NCBI GenBank assembly: GCA_017503735.1
Contig: JAFVSN010000010.1
Location: forward strand, 1-64,000
Source of the DNA: Lachnospiraceae bacterium
Lineage (GTDB): Bacteria; Bacillota; Clostridia; Lachnospirales; Lachnospiraceae
DNA length: 64,000 nt
Direction of reading: 5' to 3'
Part shown: positions 50,592 to 59,316 of the stretch, piece by piece
Layout of the letters: each line of letters starts with the position of its first letter
How positions within the stretch are numbered: position 1 is the stretch's first letter
Notes under the pieces: model-generated
Told to the model about the DNA's origin: nothing
Seen by the model: the letters and a program-made list of their open reading frames with translations, nothing else
Database searches by the model: none
Translations under genes and position numbers: made by a program

Positions 50592-50621
50592 AGAACAGTC
50601 CCGACAGACTGTTCTTTTTTT
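50592..50621 (+). terminator. Terminator of the MCP-PilZ gene
   Basis: AGAACAGTC 50592-50600 pairs with GACTGTTCT 50607-50615 (loop CCGACA), running into a T-run to 50621. Confidence 0.9.
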
Positions 50622-50643
50622 GCGCACTTTCTTCTGCAAAAAC

Positions 50644-50678
50644 GGCGCAAGAGTTCCGCAAGCGGAACTCTTTGTTCT
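50644..50678. repeat. 35-bp intergenic hairpin repeat, copy 2
   Basis: 33 of 35 bases match 29775-29809, including the GAGTTCCGC/GCGGAACTC hairpin. It lies 18 nt past the mecA stop and, read on the minus strand, is followed by TTGCGCCGTTTTTGC, so it should terminate mecA. In both places the plus-strand neighbour is a terminator ending in TTTTTTGCGC. Confidence 0.8.
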
Positions 50679-50696
50679 AAATTTCATTGAAATAAA

Positions 50697-51431
50697 TCAG
50701 TTCAGTTTTGCTAACGTTTTTAAAATGTCGGAATCGACAATCGGTGTAAAATGTTCCTTGTAATAGAGCAGTGAAGCATTTTCTGCGTTCGCAGAGTGTC
50801 CGTATTCGGAAGCAATGTTGCAAAGCTTGTTAAAATCTTCCGCAGTATGACCGGTCATGGTAAGAAGCAAATAGTAAGATTCTTCCACCGGATTTCTGTA
50901 AAGTTCGGCAACACCGTGATAGCGCGGAGCCACAACAGAAGCAAATCGGGAAATTGCTTGCAAAGAATCAAAGGAATACACTTTGGTCAAGGTATCGGTC
51001 TTTGGTTCGGATACGGCTTCCGTAGTTTTGGAAAGGTCATCGGCCTTTTTGGTTAACATATCCTTAAACTGGGAAAAATAGTTCAAAATTTCATCAGCCA
51101 ATGCCGGAATCGGCATCTTTTCGGAAGGGGTTTCTTTTTCCGAAAACGGCGTAAAGTTAGAAAATCTGGAATCAAGCTCTTCCGTATCTTCCACTTTGGT
51201 AACAACTAAAACGAGGCAATCGGCATCCACCGGAATCGCTTCAATCATCAGAGGCATATCCTCGGTTTCGAAACCGCACTCGTAAGAGGCCATTTGTACT
51301 AAATCACGGAACAGGGCTTTTGCTTTTTCACTGCCATAAAACAATTCGCTTAACTGCAACTGACGTTCTTGTAAATCTTGCTTATTCAGTGTACATCGGA
51401 TTTGTGTGTCACTTAAACGTTCGATTGTCAT
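50697..51431 (-). CDS. mecA: MecA-like adaptor protein
   Basis: A 244-residue adaptor that presents substrates to the ClpCP protease. The N-terminal domain begins MTIERLSDTQIRCTLNKQDLQERQLQLSELFYGSEKAKALFRDLVQMASYECGFETEDMPLMIEAIPV, the standard MecA substrate-recognition region. An acidic/Ser-rich linker (about 85-145) leads to the C-terminal ClpC-binding ferredoxin-like domain (SFDSLQAISRFASVV, ELYRNPVEESYYLLL). ATG 51431 is used because the family starts with MTIERL or MKIERI; the ribosome site is weak (AAGGGGGTG). Confidence 0.88.
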   Translation of the reverse strand: MTIERLSDTQIRCTLNKQDLQERQLQLSELFYGSEKAKALFRDLVQMASYECGFETEDMPLMIEAIPVDADCLVLVVTKVEDTEELDSRFSNFTPFSEKETPSEKMPIPALADEILNYFSQFKDMLTKKADDLSKTTEAVSEPKTDTLTKVYSFDSLQAISRFASVVAPRYHGVAELYRNPVEESYYLLLTMTGHTAEDFNKLCNIASEYGHSANAENASLLYYKEHFTPIVDSDILKTLAKLN

Positions 51432-51462
51432 GTGTATGCACCCCCTTCTTCGTGTTATACAA

Positions 51463-51491
51463 AGTATATAGTAAATTTCAACGAAAGTCAA
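51463..51491 (-). promoter_or_regulatory. mecA promoter
   Basis: On the minus strand: TTGACT (51491-51486), a 17-nt spacer and TATACT (51468-51463), 31 nt before the mecA ATG. Confidence 0.75.
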
Positions 51492-51606
51492 TAACATAAA
51501 TTGTGAAGTTTGTATAAAGAAGGTAAGGAAAAACAAGGGGTTTGCCATTGGTAAATCTATACAAAAAATCGGGAAAAGTTTGTGAAATATGCAGAGGAAA
51601 AAAAGC

Positions 51607-51636
51607 TTGCATTCGGACAAAAAGTCGTATTATAAT
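51607..51636 (+). promoter_or_regulatory. Promoter of the Ser/Thr kinase gene
   Basis: TTGCAT 51607-51612, an 18-nt spacer and TATAAT 51631-51636, about 80 nt before the kinase ATG. Confidence 0.7.
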
Positions 51637-51716
51637 AAATACAGGTGCAAGGAAGCACCGGCAATCCGACGGAATAAAAGGACAAATAAGTTCGTAAAGC
51701 GGACAGAAAGGAGAAG

Positions 51717-53006
51717 ATGGAAGAATTATTCGGGAAGTACAGAATACTGAAATTACTTGCAAACGGTAAGGGAGGAGAAGTATATCTGGCAGAACATAGG
51801 GTACTCGGGGAACAACGTATCATAAAAAGGCTGTTAAAAAACAGACCGTTTTATGAAGAACGAAAGAAGGAAGCACATACGTTAAAATGCTTACATCATT
51901 CCGCAATTCCCCGAATTTATGATATCGAGGAAGATGCTACAGCATGCTATATCATTGAAGAGGATATGGGTGGGGAAACGTTACATGATTTTCTTTTCAG
52001 GCAGAAATGCCTTCCGACATCTTTTATTTCACATTATTCCATTCAACTTTGTGAGGTTATTGAATATTTACACCGGAACGGGATTCTTCATTTGGATGTG
52101 AAACCGGAGAACATAATGATTTGCGGGGACAAGCTGTCATTAGTGGATTTCGGCGGTGCAATTCAAATGAAAGAGGGGAGCGGTGTAATGTTCGGAACAC
52201 GAGGATATGCGGCACCCGAACAATACAACGGAGAAGCGGAAGAACGCTCTGATGTATATGGAATCGGCTGTGTTTTGGGCGTTATGTTAGGTGAGGAGAA
52301 AAACGGAAGAAACGCGTTATACCGGGTTTACGAACGTTGCGTGCAGGAACTGCCGTCAAAACGTTATCCTTGTGTCTCTGCGCTAAAAGATGAGTTAAAA
52401 AAGCTTTCCGGTGCAACAAAAAAGCGTGAAACGGAAGTGGTTATGAAAGCTCCGAAGGTCATAGGAGTCATCGGAGTGCATGAAGGAGCAGAGAGCACAG
52501 CCCTATGTGTATTGCTGGCGGTTCATCTCAATGAAAGAGGAAAAGGACGGGTTGCATGCATTGATTTGTCCTGTCGGCAGTTGTTCCGACACCTGTATGA
52601 AGGGATATTCGGAACGAAAAACCCGCCACCGCCCACGTTTTGGTTACAAGGTGTTTGCTATGTTACGGAAGGGAAACTATCGGAAATCGGTAGTTATCTG
52701 GCAGGTGGATTTACCACCGTGATTCTTAATTTCGATAAGTTACAGGAATCGTATCGGGATGAGTTCTTTCGTTGTGACAGCCGGTTTGCCCTCGGAGCGC
52801 TGTATCCGTGGCGGAGACACGATTGGCAAGAACTTAAATACACCTTGCGCGGAATGCGATTACATCAGGATTTAACTGCGGTAATTACCGGAGGGGAAAG
52901 ACAGTTGCTTCCGTTCCGGGTACGAAAGGTCATCGAGTTACCCTTTTTGGAGGATGTATTGTGTTTCGGCAGGAAAACGGAAAAGGTGGTCCGGCAGATG
53001 TTTTAA
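51717..53006 (+). CDS. Hanks-type Ser/Thr kinase fused to a degenerate MinD/CpaE-like domain
   Basis: A 429-residue soluble protein with no transmembrane helix or PASTA repeats. The kinase domain (8-235) has the Gly-rich loop LANGKGGEVYLAEH, Lys37 in RIIKR, HLDVKPEN with Asp127, VDFGGA with Asp144 and GYAAPEQY. The HLD, rather than HRD, makes it a non-RD kinase. Residues 243-429 start with VIGVIGVHEGAESTALCVLLAVHLNERGKGRVACIDLS, which has the layout of a MinD/CpaE deviant P-loop, but the G-K-G-G-x-G-K-T residues are replaced, so ATP binding there is doubtful. A signalling scaffold is inferred. Confidence 0.78.
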   Translation: MEELFGKYRILKLLANGKGGEVYLAEHRVLGEQRIIKRLLKNRPFYEERKKEAHTLKCLHHSAIPRIYDIEEDATACYIIEEDMGGETLHDFLFRQKCLPTSFISHYSIQLCEVIEYLHRNGILHLDVKPENIMICGDKLSLVDFGGAIQMKEGSGVMFGTRGYAAPEQYNGEAEERSDVYGIGCVLGVMLGEEKNGRNALYRVYERCVQELPSKRYPCVSALKDELKKLSGATKKRETEVVMKAPKVIGVIGVHEGAESTALCVLLAVHLNERGKGRVACIDLSCRQLFRHLYEGIFGTKNPPPPTFWLQGVCYVTEGKLSEIGSYLAGGFTTVILNFDKLQESYRDEFFRCDSRFALGALYPWRRHDWQELKYTLRGMRLHQDLTAVITGGERQLLPFRVRKVIELPFLEDVLCFGRKTEKVVRQMF

Positions 53007-53316
53007 TCCACAATTTTATCCGGCGGTGTATGCCGCCATCCGGAGGTCGTTTTGCATATCACACAGGTTCTGCCTCCGTAACTTTTTTGATGAGCGGTGA
53101 GGATGACCGGTCATCGGGATGTACAGGATAAGAAAGTTGGAAAAAGGTTCGCCGGAGGGAAACTCCGATTGCCGTCGTATCAATGCGGAATGCAGGGATC
53201 TGTTCTCTCAAACTATCGTTTGCAGAAGATGCGATACGACGGCAAAATGGGGTTGATTATTTTTTACAACTTGTATATACTAAATTACAGTAAGATACAG
53301 AAAAGAGGAAACGTAC
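53007..53316. other. 310-nt region without a credible gene; strong inverted repeats
   Basis: It contains a GGCGG/CCGCC stem after the kinase stop (about 53024-53039), a 14-bp self-complementary GATGACCGGTCATC at 53102-53115, and a 13-bp perfect stem, TTGCCGTCGTATC 53169-53181 with 53233-53245, that encloses about 50 nt. The last could be a cis-acting leader for the GH18 gene, whose GTG is 71 nt on. I could not match it to a riboswitch class I know. The 107-codon frame at 53097-53420 is not convincing. Confidence 0.45.
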
Positions 53317-55056
53317 GTGAAGAAAAAGACCGGAATTGCCATAATCGGAGTGTTGGTTGCCCTGCTGTTAATTGCAGCGGTTCTTTGTGTTGCCCTGGTA
53401 AAAAAATATACGCCGAATAAAGAGAGAGTTTTACCGGAGGAACTGGCTCCCGTGGCAGAGGGGGAAGCACATGTTGTTTTCTGGCAGGAAAAATATGAAA
53501 AAAATGCACTGCTTCTAAACGGGGGAATTTATCTTGATTTTGAAACAGTGAGTTCTTATATAAACGAAGATTTTTACTATGACGAAAAAGAATTGGTGTT
53601 ATCGTATACAAAACCGACGGAAATCATCCGGGCATATCCGATGGAGTCGGTATACTACAGCAACAAGACAAAGAAGGAGCTGTCTTGTGCACCGGTTTTG
53701 ACAAAGGGTGGTATCCCGTATGTTTCTTTGGAGTTTGTACAGCTTTTTTCTGATGTAACGTATACATTTTTTGAAAATCCGGCACGGGTGCTGCTTCGTA
53801 CCGGGACAAAGGACATGCTGTCATTAAAAGCAAAGAAGGATACGGAGGTCAGGGAACTGGCCGATATTAAGAGCCGTGTGGTGTGCGACTTAGCAAAAGA
53901 CAGCGTGGTTTGGTATGTGGATGCCGGAACGGAAACCAGCACGAAGTTTGTAAAGGTAATGACGGAGGATGGTGTATTTGGATTTGTGCGGAAGAAGGAT
54001 TTAAGCGAAACCTATCACCAGGCCTATGTATCCGACTATGTGCCGGAGACATATCCGCATATTTTATCCGAGGAAGAAGTGGTCTTAGGATGGCATCTGG
54101 TGACGAATTCCACCGCCAATGCCGGTCTGGAGAACTTGATTAAGAATAACAAGCAGCTTACGGTGGTGTCTCCGACCTGGTTTAGAATCACCGGTCCGGA
54201 GGCGGAAAATCCGTTGTTGTCTTTGGCGGATGCCTCTTATGTGGAAAAAGCAAACTCTTACGGCCTTGCGGTTTGGGGGCTGGTAGATAATTTTGATATT
54301 GCGGAGGAGGAAGGATTTGATCCGACGGAGAATTCGTTTGCGATTTTGTCTTCTACCAAGAAGCGGGAGGAGTTAGTCAATGCGCTGGTGGCAGAAGCAA
54401 TCCGGTATAATCTGGATGGATTAAATATTGATTTTGAATCCCTTTCCGTGGAAACCGGTCCGCATTTTATTCAGTTTTTGCGAGAGTTGTCGGTGAAGTG
54501 CCGTGCCAACGGACTGGTGCTTTCCGTAGATAATTATGTTCCTTCCGCCTATGCCGCTTACTATGACTGGCAGGCACAGGGGGAAGTTGTGGATTATGTG
54601 GTGATTATGGCATATGATGAGCATTATGCCGGTTCCGAAACGGCCGGTTCGGTAGCTTCCTACGGTTATCTGACCACCGCGGTGGACAATATTCTTACGA
54701 TGGTACCGAAGGAACAGGTAATTATGGCGGTGCCGTTTTATACCAGGCTTTGGACAGAGACAAAGGAGAACGGAGTTACAAAGCTGACCTCTATTGCAAT
54801 CGATATGGCGACGGCGGAAGCGGAGGTTTCCAGAAATAATGTAACCCCGGTATGGGATACCGTTACCAGACAGAATTATGCGGAGTATGAAAAAGGGGGG
54901 GCGGTCTGCAAAATGTGGCTGGAAGACAGTCAGTCTTTGGCAGAGAAGCTTTCCTACATCAGATCCACACAATTGGCCGGTGTGGCGGTTTGGCAACTTG
55001 CCTTTGGGACAGAGGAAGTGTGGCAGATATTTGAAACCGACGTTCTTGCGGAATAG
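53317..55056 (+). CDS. Membrane-anchored GH18-fold protein (SleL/spore-germination type)
   Basis: A 579-residue protein with an N-terminal anchor (5-29, IAIIGVLVALLLIAAVLCVALV). A copper-amine-oxidase-N-like/SH3-like region (60-235) has GGIPYVSLEFVQLFSDVTYTF and AKKDTEVRELADIKSRVVCDL. The GH18 barrel (245-575) has the catalytic strand LDGLNIDFESL with Glu374 present, although the first Asp of DxxDxDxE is Asn370, then YVVIMAYDEHYAG and GVAVWQLAFGTEEVW. It probably binds or trims peptidoglycan. GTG 53317 is the start. The amidase CwlD follows after 43 nt. Confidence 0.85.
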   Translation: MKKKTGIAIIGVLVALLLIAAVLCVALVKKYTPNKERVLPEELAPVAEGEAHVVFWQEKYEKNALLLNGGIYLDFETVSSYINEDFYYDEKELVLSYTKPTEIIRAYPMESVYYSNKTKKELSCAPVLTKGGIPYVSLEFVQLFSDVTYTFFENPARVLLRTGTKDMLSLKAKKDTEVRELADIKSRVVCDLAKDSVVWYVDAGTETSTKFVKVMTEDGVFGFVRKKDLSETYHQAYVSDYVPETYPHILSEEEVVLGWHLVTNSTANAGLENLIKNNKQLTVVSPTWFRITGPEAENPLLSLADASYVEKANSYGLAVWGLVDNFDIAEEEGFDPTENSFAILSSTKKREELVNALVAEAIRYNLDGLNIDFESLSVETGPHFIQFLRELSVKCRANGLVLSVDNYVPSAYAAYYDWQAQGEVVDYVVIMAYDEHYAGSETAGSVASYGYLTTAVDNILTMVPKEQVIMAVPFYTRLWTETKENGVTKLTSIAIDMATAEAEVSRNNVTPVWDTVTRQNYAEYEKGGAVCKMWLEDSQSLAEKLSYIRSTQLAGVAVWQLAFGTEEVWQIFETDVLAE

Positions 55057-55099
55057 CGGAGTGCATATACTTGTGTAAAAAGATTGTCTAAGGTGCGGG

Positions 55100-55837
55100 A
55101 TGCAGGAAGCGAAAGGGCATTTGGCAGAACAACTGAAAAAATACAGGCATATTTTTTATCTGATGGTATTATGTGCGGCATTGCTTTTTGCAAAGTCAAA
55201 AGCAGGAGAACGTTTGGCATCGGTCTTCTCCGGAGAAAAGAACGGAGCGGAAACGGTGATTGTAATCGATGCGGGACACGGTGGGAAGGACCCGGGAAAA
55301 GTGGGCGTTTCCGGTGTGTTGGAGAAGGATATTAATTTAGCAATCGCTTTAAAGTTACAGGGACGTCTTATGCAGGACGGAATTCGCGTTGTTATGACAA
55401 GAAGCAGTGATGTGGGACTTTATAGTGAAAACGCGTCGAATAAAAAGAGAGAAGATATGGAAGCACGTGTTCGGATGATTGCGGAAGCGAAGGCGGATTT
55501 TGTGATAAGTATTCATCAAAACAGTTTTCCGTCAGCGGATTGCAAAGGAGCACAAGTGTTTTATTATAAGGAGTCACAGGAAAGTAAGCATTTGGCAGAA
55601 GCTTTACAGAAGAAGTTTCCCGAGGTGTTACAGGATGGAAACACACGTCAGGCAAAGGCCAATACAGAGTATTATCTGCTAAGGAAAACAGCTTGTCCCA
55701 TCGTAATTGCCGAGTGTGGATTTTTGTCCAATCCTTCCGAGGAAGCGTTGCTTGCCGATTCGGCGTATCAGGAGAAGGTGGCGGATGCACTTTACCGGGG
55801 GATTCAACAGTATATTTCCGAAGTCACCGGGCGATAG
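55100..55837 (+). CDS. cwlD: N-acetylmuramoyl-L-alanine amidase, CwlD-like
   Basis: A 245-residue Amidase_3 enzyme cutting the muramoyl-peptide bond. A single N-terminal membrane helix (about 12-30, YRHIFYLMVLCAALLFAKS) is followed by the zinc site: VIVIDAGHGGKDPG (His), EKDINL (Glu), SIHQNSF (His) and the catalytic Glu in IVIAECGFLSNPSEE. The size and anchor match CwlD, which makes muramic-delta-lactam in spore cortex. Sporulation in this organism is therefore possible, but one gene does not prove it. It lies 43 nt after the GH18 gene. Confidence 0.88.
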   Translation: MQEAKGHLAEQLKKYRHIFYLMVLCAALLFAKSKAGERLASVFSGEKNGAETVIVIDAGHGGKDPGKVGVSGVLEKDINLAIALKLQGRLMQDGIRVVMTRSSDVGLYSENASNKKREDMEARVRMIAEAKADFVISIHQNSFPSADCKGAQVFYYKESQESKHLAEALQKKFPEVLQDGNTRQAKANTEYYLLRKTACPIVIAECGFLSNPSEEALLADSAYQEKVADALYRGIQQYISEVTGR

Positions 55838-55891
55838 GGTGTACATCCTGTTGCAGAGGACGGAGGAACGGAAGGAAGGTTTTTTATCCGG

Positions 55892-56971
55892 ATGAAAACA
55901 GAGATTATAAAAATAAACAGGGAACAGTTTGCGGAAGAAGAACTTTTATATGCCGCACAATGCCTAAAGGAAGGAAAATTGGTGGCGTTTCCGACGGAGA
56001 CAGTGTACGGTCTCGGCGGAAATGCTTATGATGCTACCGCAGCTGCACGGATTTACGAAGCAAAGGGACGTCCTTCGGATAATCCGCTGATTGTGCATAT
56101 TGCGGATACGGGGGCTCTTACAGAGCTGGCGGACGAGGTGCCGGAGACGGCGTATCGTCTGGCGGAAGCTTTTTGGCCGGGACCTCTGACTATGATTTTA
56201 AAAAAGAGTGATAAGGTACCGAAGACGACGACGGGCGGTTTGGATACGGTGGCAATTCGTATGCCGGCGGATAAGATTGCGGCGGCATTGATTCGTTGTT
56301 CCGGGGTTTATGTGGCGGCACCAAGCGCAAATGCTTCGGGGCGTCCGAGTACCACAAAAGCGGAACATGTGATTGAAGATTTAGAAGGGAAAATTGATGT
56401 GATAATTGACGGTGGGGCATCTGCAATCGGTTTGGAGTCCACCATTGTTGATTTGACGGGAGAAGTACCGCTTATTTTGCGACCGGGGTATATCAGTGCG
56501 GAACAACTGGCACAGGTACTCGGAGAGGTACGCTTTGATGAGGCGGTATTGAAGCGGAGCGCCACAGAAACTATTGTGGCAAAAGCACCGGGAATGAAAT
56601 ACCGGCATTATGCGCCGAAAGCGCCTCTTCATATTGTGGAAGGTAAGAGCGAAGATGTGATTCGATATATTAATGCAGAGGCAGTAAAAAACGCTGCCGA
56701 AGGACGACTGACCGGCATTCTTGCTACGGAAGAGACAAAAAAGTGTTACACCGGCGGAATGGTGTTTTGCGTAGGGGAGCGTGCCAATGCCGAGTCCATT
56801 GCTGCGGGGTTATTTGATACGTTGCGCAGTTTTGATGAGACCGGAGTCAGTGTCATTTATTCGGAAAGCTTTGCGGATAACCCGTTGGGAACGGCGATTA
56901 TGAATCGCCTGTTAAAGGCGGCGGGATACCATATCATCCAACTCAATCAGGATGAAGATACTTTAATTTAA
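55892..56971 (+). CDS. tsaC: L-threonylcarbamoyladenylate synthase (Sua5/YwlC type)
   Basis: Makes threonylcarbamoyl-AMP from threonine, bicarbonate and ATP for tRNA t6A. The N-terminal YrdC domain (1-215) has KLVAFPTETVYGLGGNAYDATAAARIYEAKGRPSDNPLIVHIAD, KKSDKVPKTTTGGLDTVAIRMPA, APSANASGRPSTT and STIVDLTG. The C-terminal Sua5 domain (235-359) has APGMKYRHYAPKAPLHIV and ENPLGTAI-like FADNPLGTAIMNRLLKAA. Its product is the substrate of TsaD at 2.9 kb. RpiB follows after 20 nt. Confidence 0.95.
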   Translation: MKTEIIKINREQFAEEELLYAAQCLKEGKLVAFPTETVYGLGGNAYDATAAARIYEAKGRPSDNPLIVHIADTGALTELADEVPETAYRLAEAFWPGPLTMILKKSDKVPKTTTGGLDTVAIRMPADKIAAALIRCSGVYVAAPSANASGRPSTTKAEHVIEDLEGKIDVIIDGGASAIGLESTIVDLTGEVPLILRPGYISAEQLAQVLGEVRFDEAVLKRSATETIVAKAPGMKYRHYAPKAPLHIVEGKSEDVIRYINAEAVKNAAEGRLTGILATEETKKCYTGGMVFCVGERANAESIAAGLFDTLRSFDETGVSVIYSESFADNPLGTAIMNRLLKAAGYHIIQLNQDEDTLI

Positions 56972-56991
56972 TTCCAAGGAGGAAAAGGAAC

Positions 56992-57420
56992 ATGATAGCG
57001 TTAGGTTGTGATCAGGGCGGTTATGAATTAATGCAGGAGGTAAAGAAGCACTTAGTAGAAAGGGGAATTGAGTACAAGGATTTCGGTACGTATTCTTCCG
57101 AATCCGTGGATTACCCGATTTACGGTAAGAAAGTGGCACATGCAGTGGCAGGCGGTGAGTGTGAGAAGGGGATTTTGATTTGCGGAACCGGTATCGGCAT
57201 CTCCATTACTGCAAACAAGGTAAAAGGAATTCGCGCGGCTCTTTGCCACGATGTATTTAGTGCGGAAGCCACAAGACTTCACAACGATGCAAACATTCTT
57301 GCTATGGGCGGCAGAGTTGTCGGACCGGGACTGGCACTGATGATCGTTGATAAGTTTTTGGACACCCCGTTCTCTAATGAAGAACGTCATGCAAGACGAA
57401 TCGGTATGATGGAGGGCTAA
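56992..57420 (+). CDS. rpiB: Ribose-5-phosphate isomerase B
   Basis: Interconverts ribulose-5-P and ribose-5-P in the pentose phosphate pathway, relevant to xylose and arabinose use. Its 142 residues carry the family hallmarks: [92 protein letters not shown] and the C-terminal [14 protein letters not shown]. The catalytic Cys is in [16 protein letters not shown] precedes ATG. The related LacA/B galactose-6-P isomerases are less likely. Confidence 0.94.
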   Translation: MIALGCDQGGYELMQEVKKHLVERGIEYKDFGTYSSESVDYPIYGKKVAHAVAGGECEKGILICGTGIGISITANKVKGIRAALCHDVFSAEATRLHNDANILAMGGRVVGPGLALMIVDKFLDTPFSNEERHARRIGMMEG

Positions 57421-57478
57421 GGAAGCACGGATTCATTCACTATTTCCAAAGAATACAACAGAAAAGGAGAGTACAACG

Positions 57479-58021
57479 ATGGGAATTAACAAGTATGCAG
57501 GAACAAAGACGGAGAAGAACCTTTGGGAAGCGTTTGCCGGGGAGTCCCAGGCAAGAAATAAGTATACCTATTTTGCTTCCGTAGCAAAGAAAGCAGGTTA
57601 TGAGCAGATTGCAGCACTGTTTTTACAGACAGCAGAGAACGAGAAAGAGCATGCAAAGCTTTGGTTTAAGGCATTGGGCGAACTCGGCGATACCGCAGAG
57701 AATTTGCTTCATGCGGCAGAAGGTGAGAATGCCGAGTGGACCGATATGTATGAGCGTATGGCAAAGGATGCGGAAGAGGAAGGTTTTCTTGATCTTGCCG
57801 CACAGTTCCGTGGAGTGGCTGCCATCGAAAAGATGCATGAGGAGAGATACCGCGCATTGTTACGTAACGTAGAGGCAATGGAAGTGTTTAAAAAGAGCGG
57901 TGTTACCATGTGGGAGTGCCGTAATTGCGGTCATGTGGTTGTGGGACTGGAAGCTCCGGCAGTATGTCCGGTATGTAAGCACCCGCAGGCTTATTTTGAG
58001 GTTAGAAAAGAAAATTACTAA
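57479..58021 (+). CDS. rbr: Rubrerythrin
   Basis: A cytoplasmic peroxidase that detoxifies hydrogen peroxide in anaerobes. The N-terminal ferritin-like four-helix bundle supplies the diiron ligands: [47 protein letters not shown] and [13 protein letters not shown]. The C-terminal rubredoxin-like domain has [12 protein letters not shown] and [15 protein letters not shown], two CxxC pairs for one iron. The 180-residue length is standard. GGAGAG precedes ATG 57479. Confidence 0.97.
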   Translation: MGINKYAGTKTEKNLWEAFAGESQARNKYTYFASVAKKAGYEQIAALFLQTAENEKEHAKLWFKALGELGDTAENLLHAAEGENAEWTDMYERMAKDAEEEGFLDLAAQFRGVAAIEKMHEERYRALLRNVEAMEVFKKSGVTMWECRNCGHVVVGLEAPAVCPVCKHPQAYFEVRKENY

Positions 58022-58030
58022 GATATTTGA

Positions 58031-58056
58031 AAAGGCTGCGGTTTCGCAGCCTTTTT
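58031..58056 (+). terminator. Terminator of the rubrerythrin gene
   Basis: AAAGGCTGCG 58031-58040 pairs with CGCAGCCTTT 58045-58054 (loop GTTT), with five T's ending at 58056. The ribosome site of the MFS gene begins right after it. Confidence 0.85.
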
Positions 58057-58071
58057 GCGGAGGATACTTTT

Positions 58072-59271
58072 ATGGCAACATTGTTATTAACGGTAATCTA
58101 CATGGCATTTATCGGGTTGGGATTACCGGACTCCTTGTTCGGTGCGGCATGGCCTGCGATTTATGCGGAATACGGATTGCCGCTTTCCTTCGGAAGTTTT
58201 GTAACAGTCTTGTCCTTTTTCGGTACTACAATTTCCAGTTTGTGCAGTGCAAGAGTGATAAATCGGTTTGGAACCAATTATGTGACAGCGTTTAGTACAG
58301 CCTTGACTGCAGTTGCACTGTTGGGGATGTCCTTTACCGGAAGTTACTTACCGATGTGTTTATGTGCACTTCCGTTGGGACTGGGGGCCGGAGCCATTGA
58401 TACGGCTTTAAATAATTATGTGGCACTTCATTATTCCGCTACGCAGATGAGTTTCCTGCATTGTTTTTACGGCGTGGGGATTTCAGTCAGTCCCTACATA
58501 CTGTCTTTGGTTTTAAACGGAGAGGCGGGATGGCGCGGCGGCTACCGGATTGCGGTAGTGATTCAGGCCGTGATAGCCGTTGTTCTTTTTTGTTCTGTTC
58601 CGTTGTGGAAAAAGGTGCACGGCAAGGAATCCGGCGGAGACGAGCCGGAGGTAAAAGCATTGCCGTTAAAGGAACTTGTCCGGATTCCGGGAGTAAAGGT
58701 AATGTGGCTTCTGTTTATTTGTTCCTGTACCATTGAATGTACCTGCGGAAGCTGGGGAAGCACGTTTTTGGTAGAACATAAAGGATTGGCGGCAGAAAAA
58801 GCAGCAGGAATGATCACGTTTTATTACGTGGGAATTGCCGTTGGACGGTTTGTATCCGGTGTGGTGGCGACAAAATTGCACAGTTGGGCAATTATTAAAA
58901 TCGGTCAGGTTGTAATGGGACTTGCGCTGGTGGTATTGTGCCTGCCTATGGGAGGGGCCTTTGCCGGTACGGCACTGTTTTTTGTGGGACTGGGTAACGG
59001 TCCGTTGTTCCCGAACTTCAATTATCTGACACCGGAGAATTTCGGAGAGGAATTGTCGCCTTCCGTAATCGGTACCCAGATGGCGATTTCCAGTATTGCC
59101 ATTATGACGACGCCGGTACTTTGCAGTGTACTGGGGCAGATATTAGGTATGGGTATATTCCCGTTTTATTTGCTGGTATTTTTTGTGCTGATGGTGCTGA
59201 CGATGTGCAGAGCACGAAAGGTGTTTGCAAAGACGTATCGTCGAATCCGAATCGGGGAAAAGTCGGAATAA
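58072..59271 (+). CDS. MFS transporter
   Basis: A 399-residue integral membrane transporter with about 12 helices. It begins MATLLLTVIYMAFIGLGLPDSLFGAAWP and has the central loop KKVHGKESGGDEPEVKALPLKELV between the two halves. The segments GLPDSLFGAAWP and AGAIDTALNNYVALHYS resemble the fucose/sugar-permease-like branch of MFS. The start is ATG 58072, after GCGGAGGA 58057-58064; the upstream in-frame codon lies inside the rubrerythrin terminator. The substrate is unknown. Confidence 0.88.
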   Translation: MATLLLTVIYMAFIGLGLPDSLFGAAWPAIYAEYGLPLSFGSFVTVLSFFGTTISSLCSARVINRFGTNYVTAFSTALTAVALLGMSFTGSYLPMCLCALPLGLGAGAIDTALNNYVALHYSATQMSFLHCFYGVGISVSPYILSLVLNGEAGWRGGYRIAVVIQAVIAVVLFCSVPLWKKVHGKESGGDEPEVKALPLKELVRIPGVKVMWLLFICSCTIECTCGSWGSTFLVEHKGLAAEKAAGMITFYYVGIAVGRFVSGVVATKLHSWAIIKIGQVVMGLALVVLCLPMGGAFAGTALFFVGLGNGPLFPNFNYLTPENFGEELSPSVIGTQMAISSIAIMTTPVLCSVLGQILGMGIFPFYLLVFFVLMVLTMCRARKVFAKTYRRIRIGEKSE

Positions 59272-59282
59272 ACAGAAAGACA

Positions 59283-59316
59283 AAAGGCTTAAAGCGCATG
59301 GACGCTTTAAGCCTTT
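59283..59316. terminator. Bidirectional terminator between the MFS and DUF402 genes
   Basis: A perfect 14-bp stem (59283-59296 with 59303-59316) with T-rich ends on both strands. It contains the stop codon of the minus-strand DUF402 gene (59307-59309), so the end of that coding sequence is part of the terminator. Confidence 0.85.

Noticed and set aside
53169-53245. Cyclic-di-GMP or cyclic-di-AMP riboswitch
   Set aside because: None of the conserved core sequences of these classes could be found; only the stem is clear.
53097-53420. 107-codon plus-strand frame before the GH18 gene
   Set aside because: It runs through the inverted-repeat region and into the GH18 gene in another frame; no ribosome site or family resemblance.
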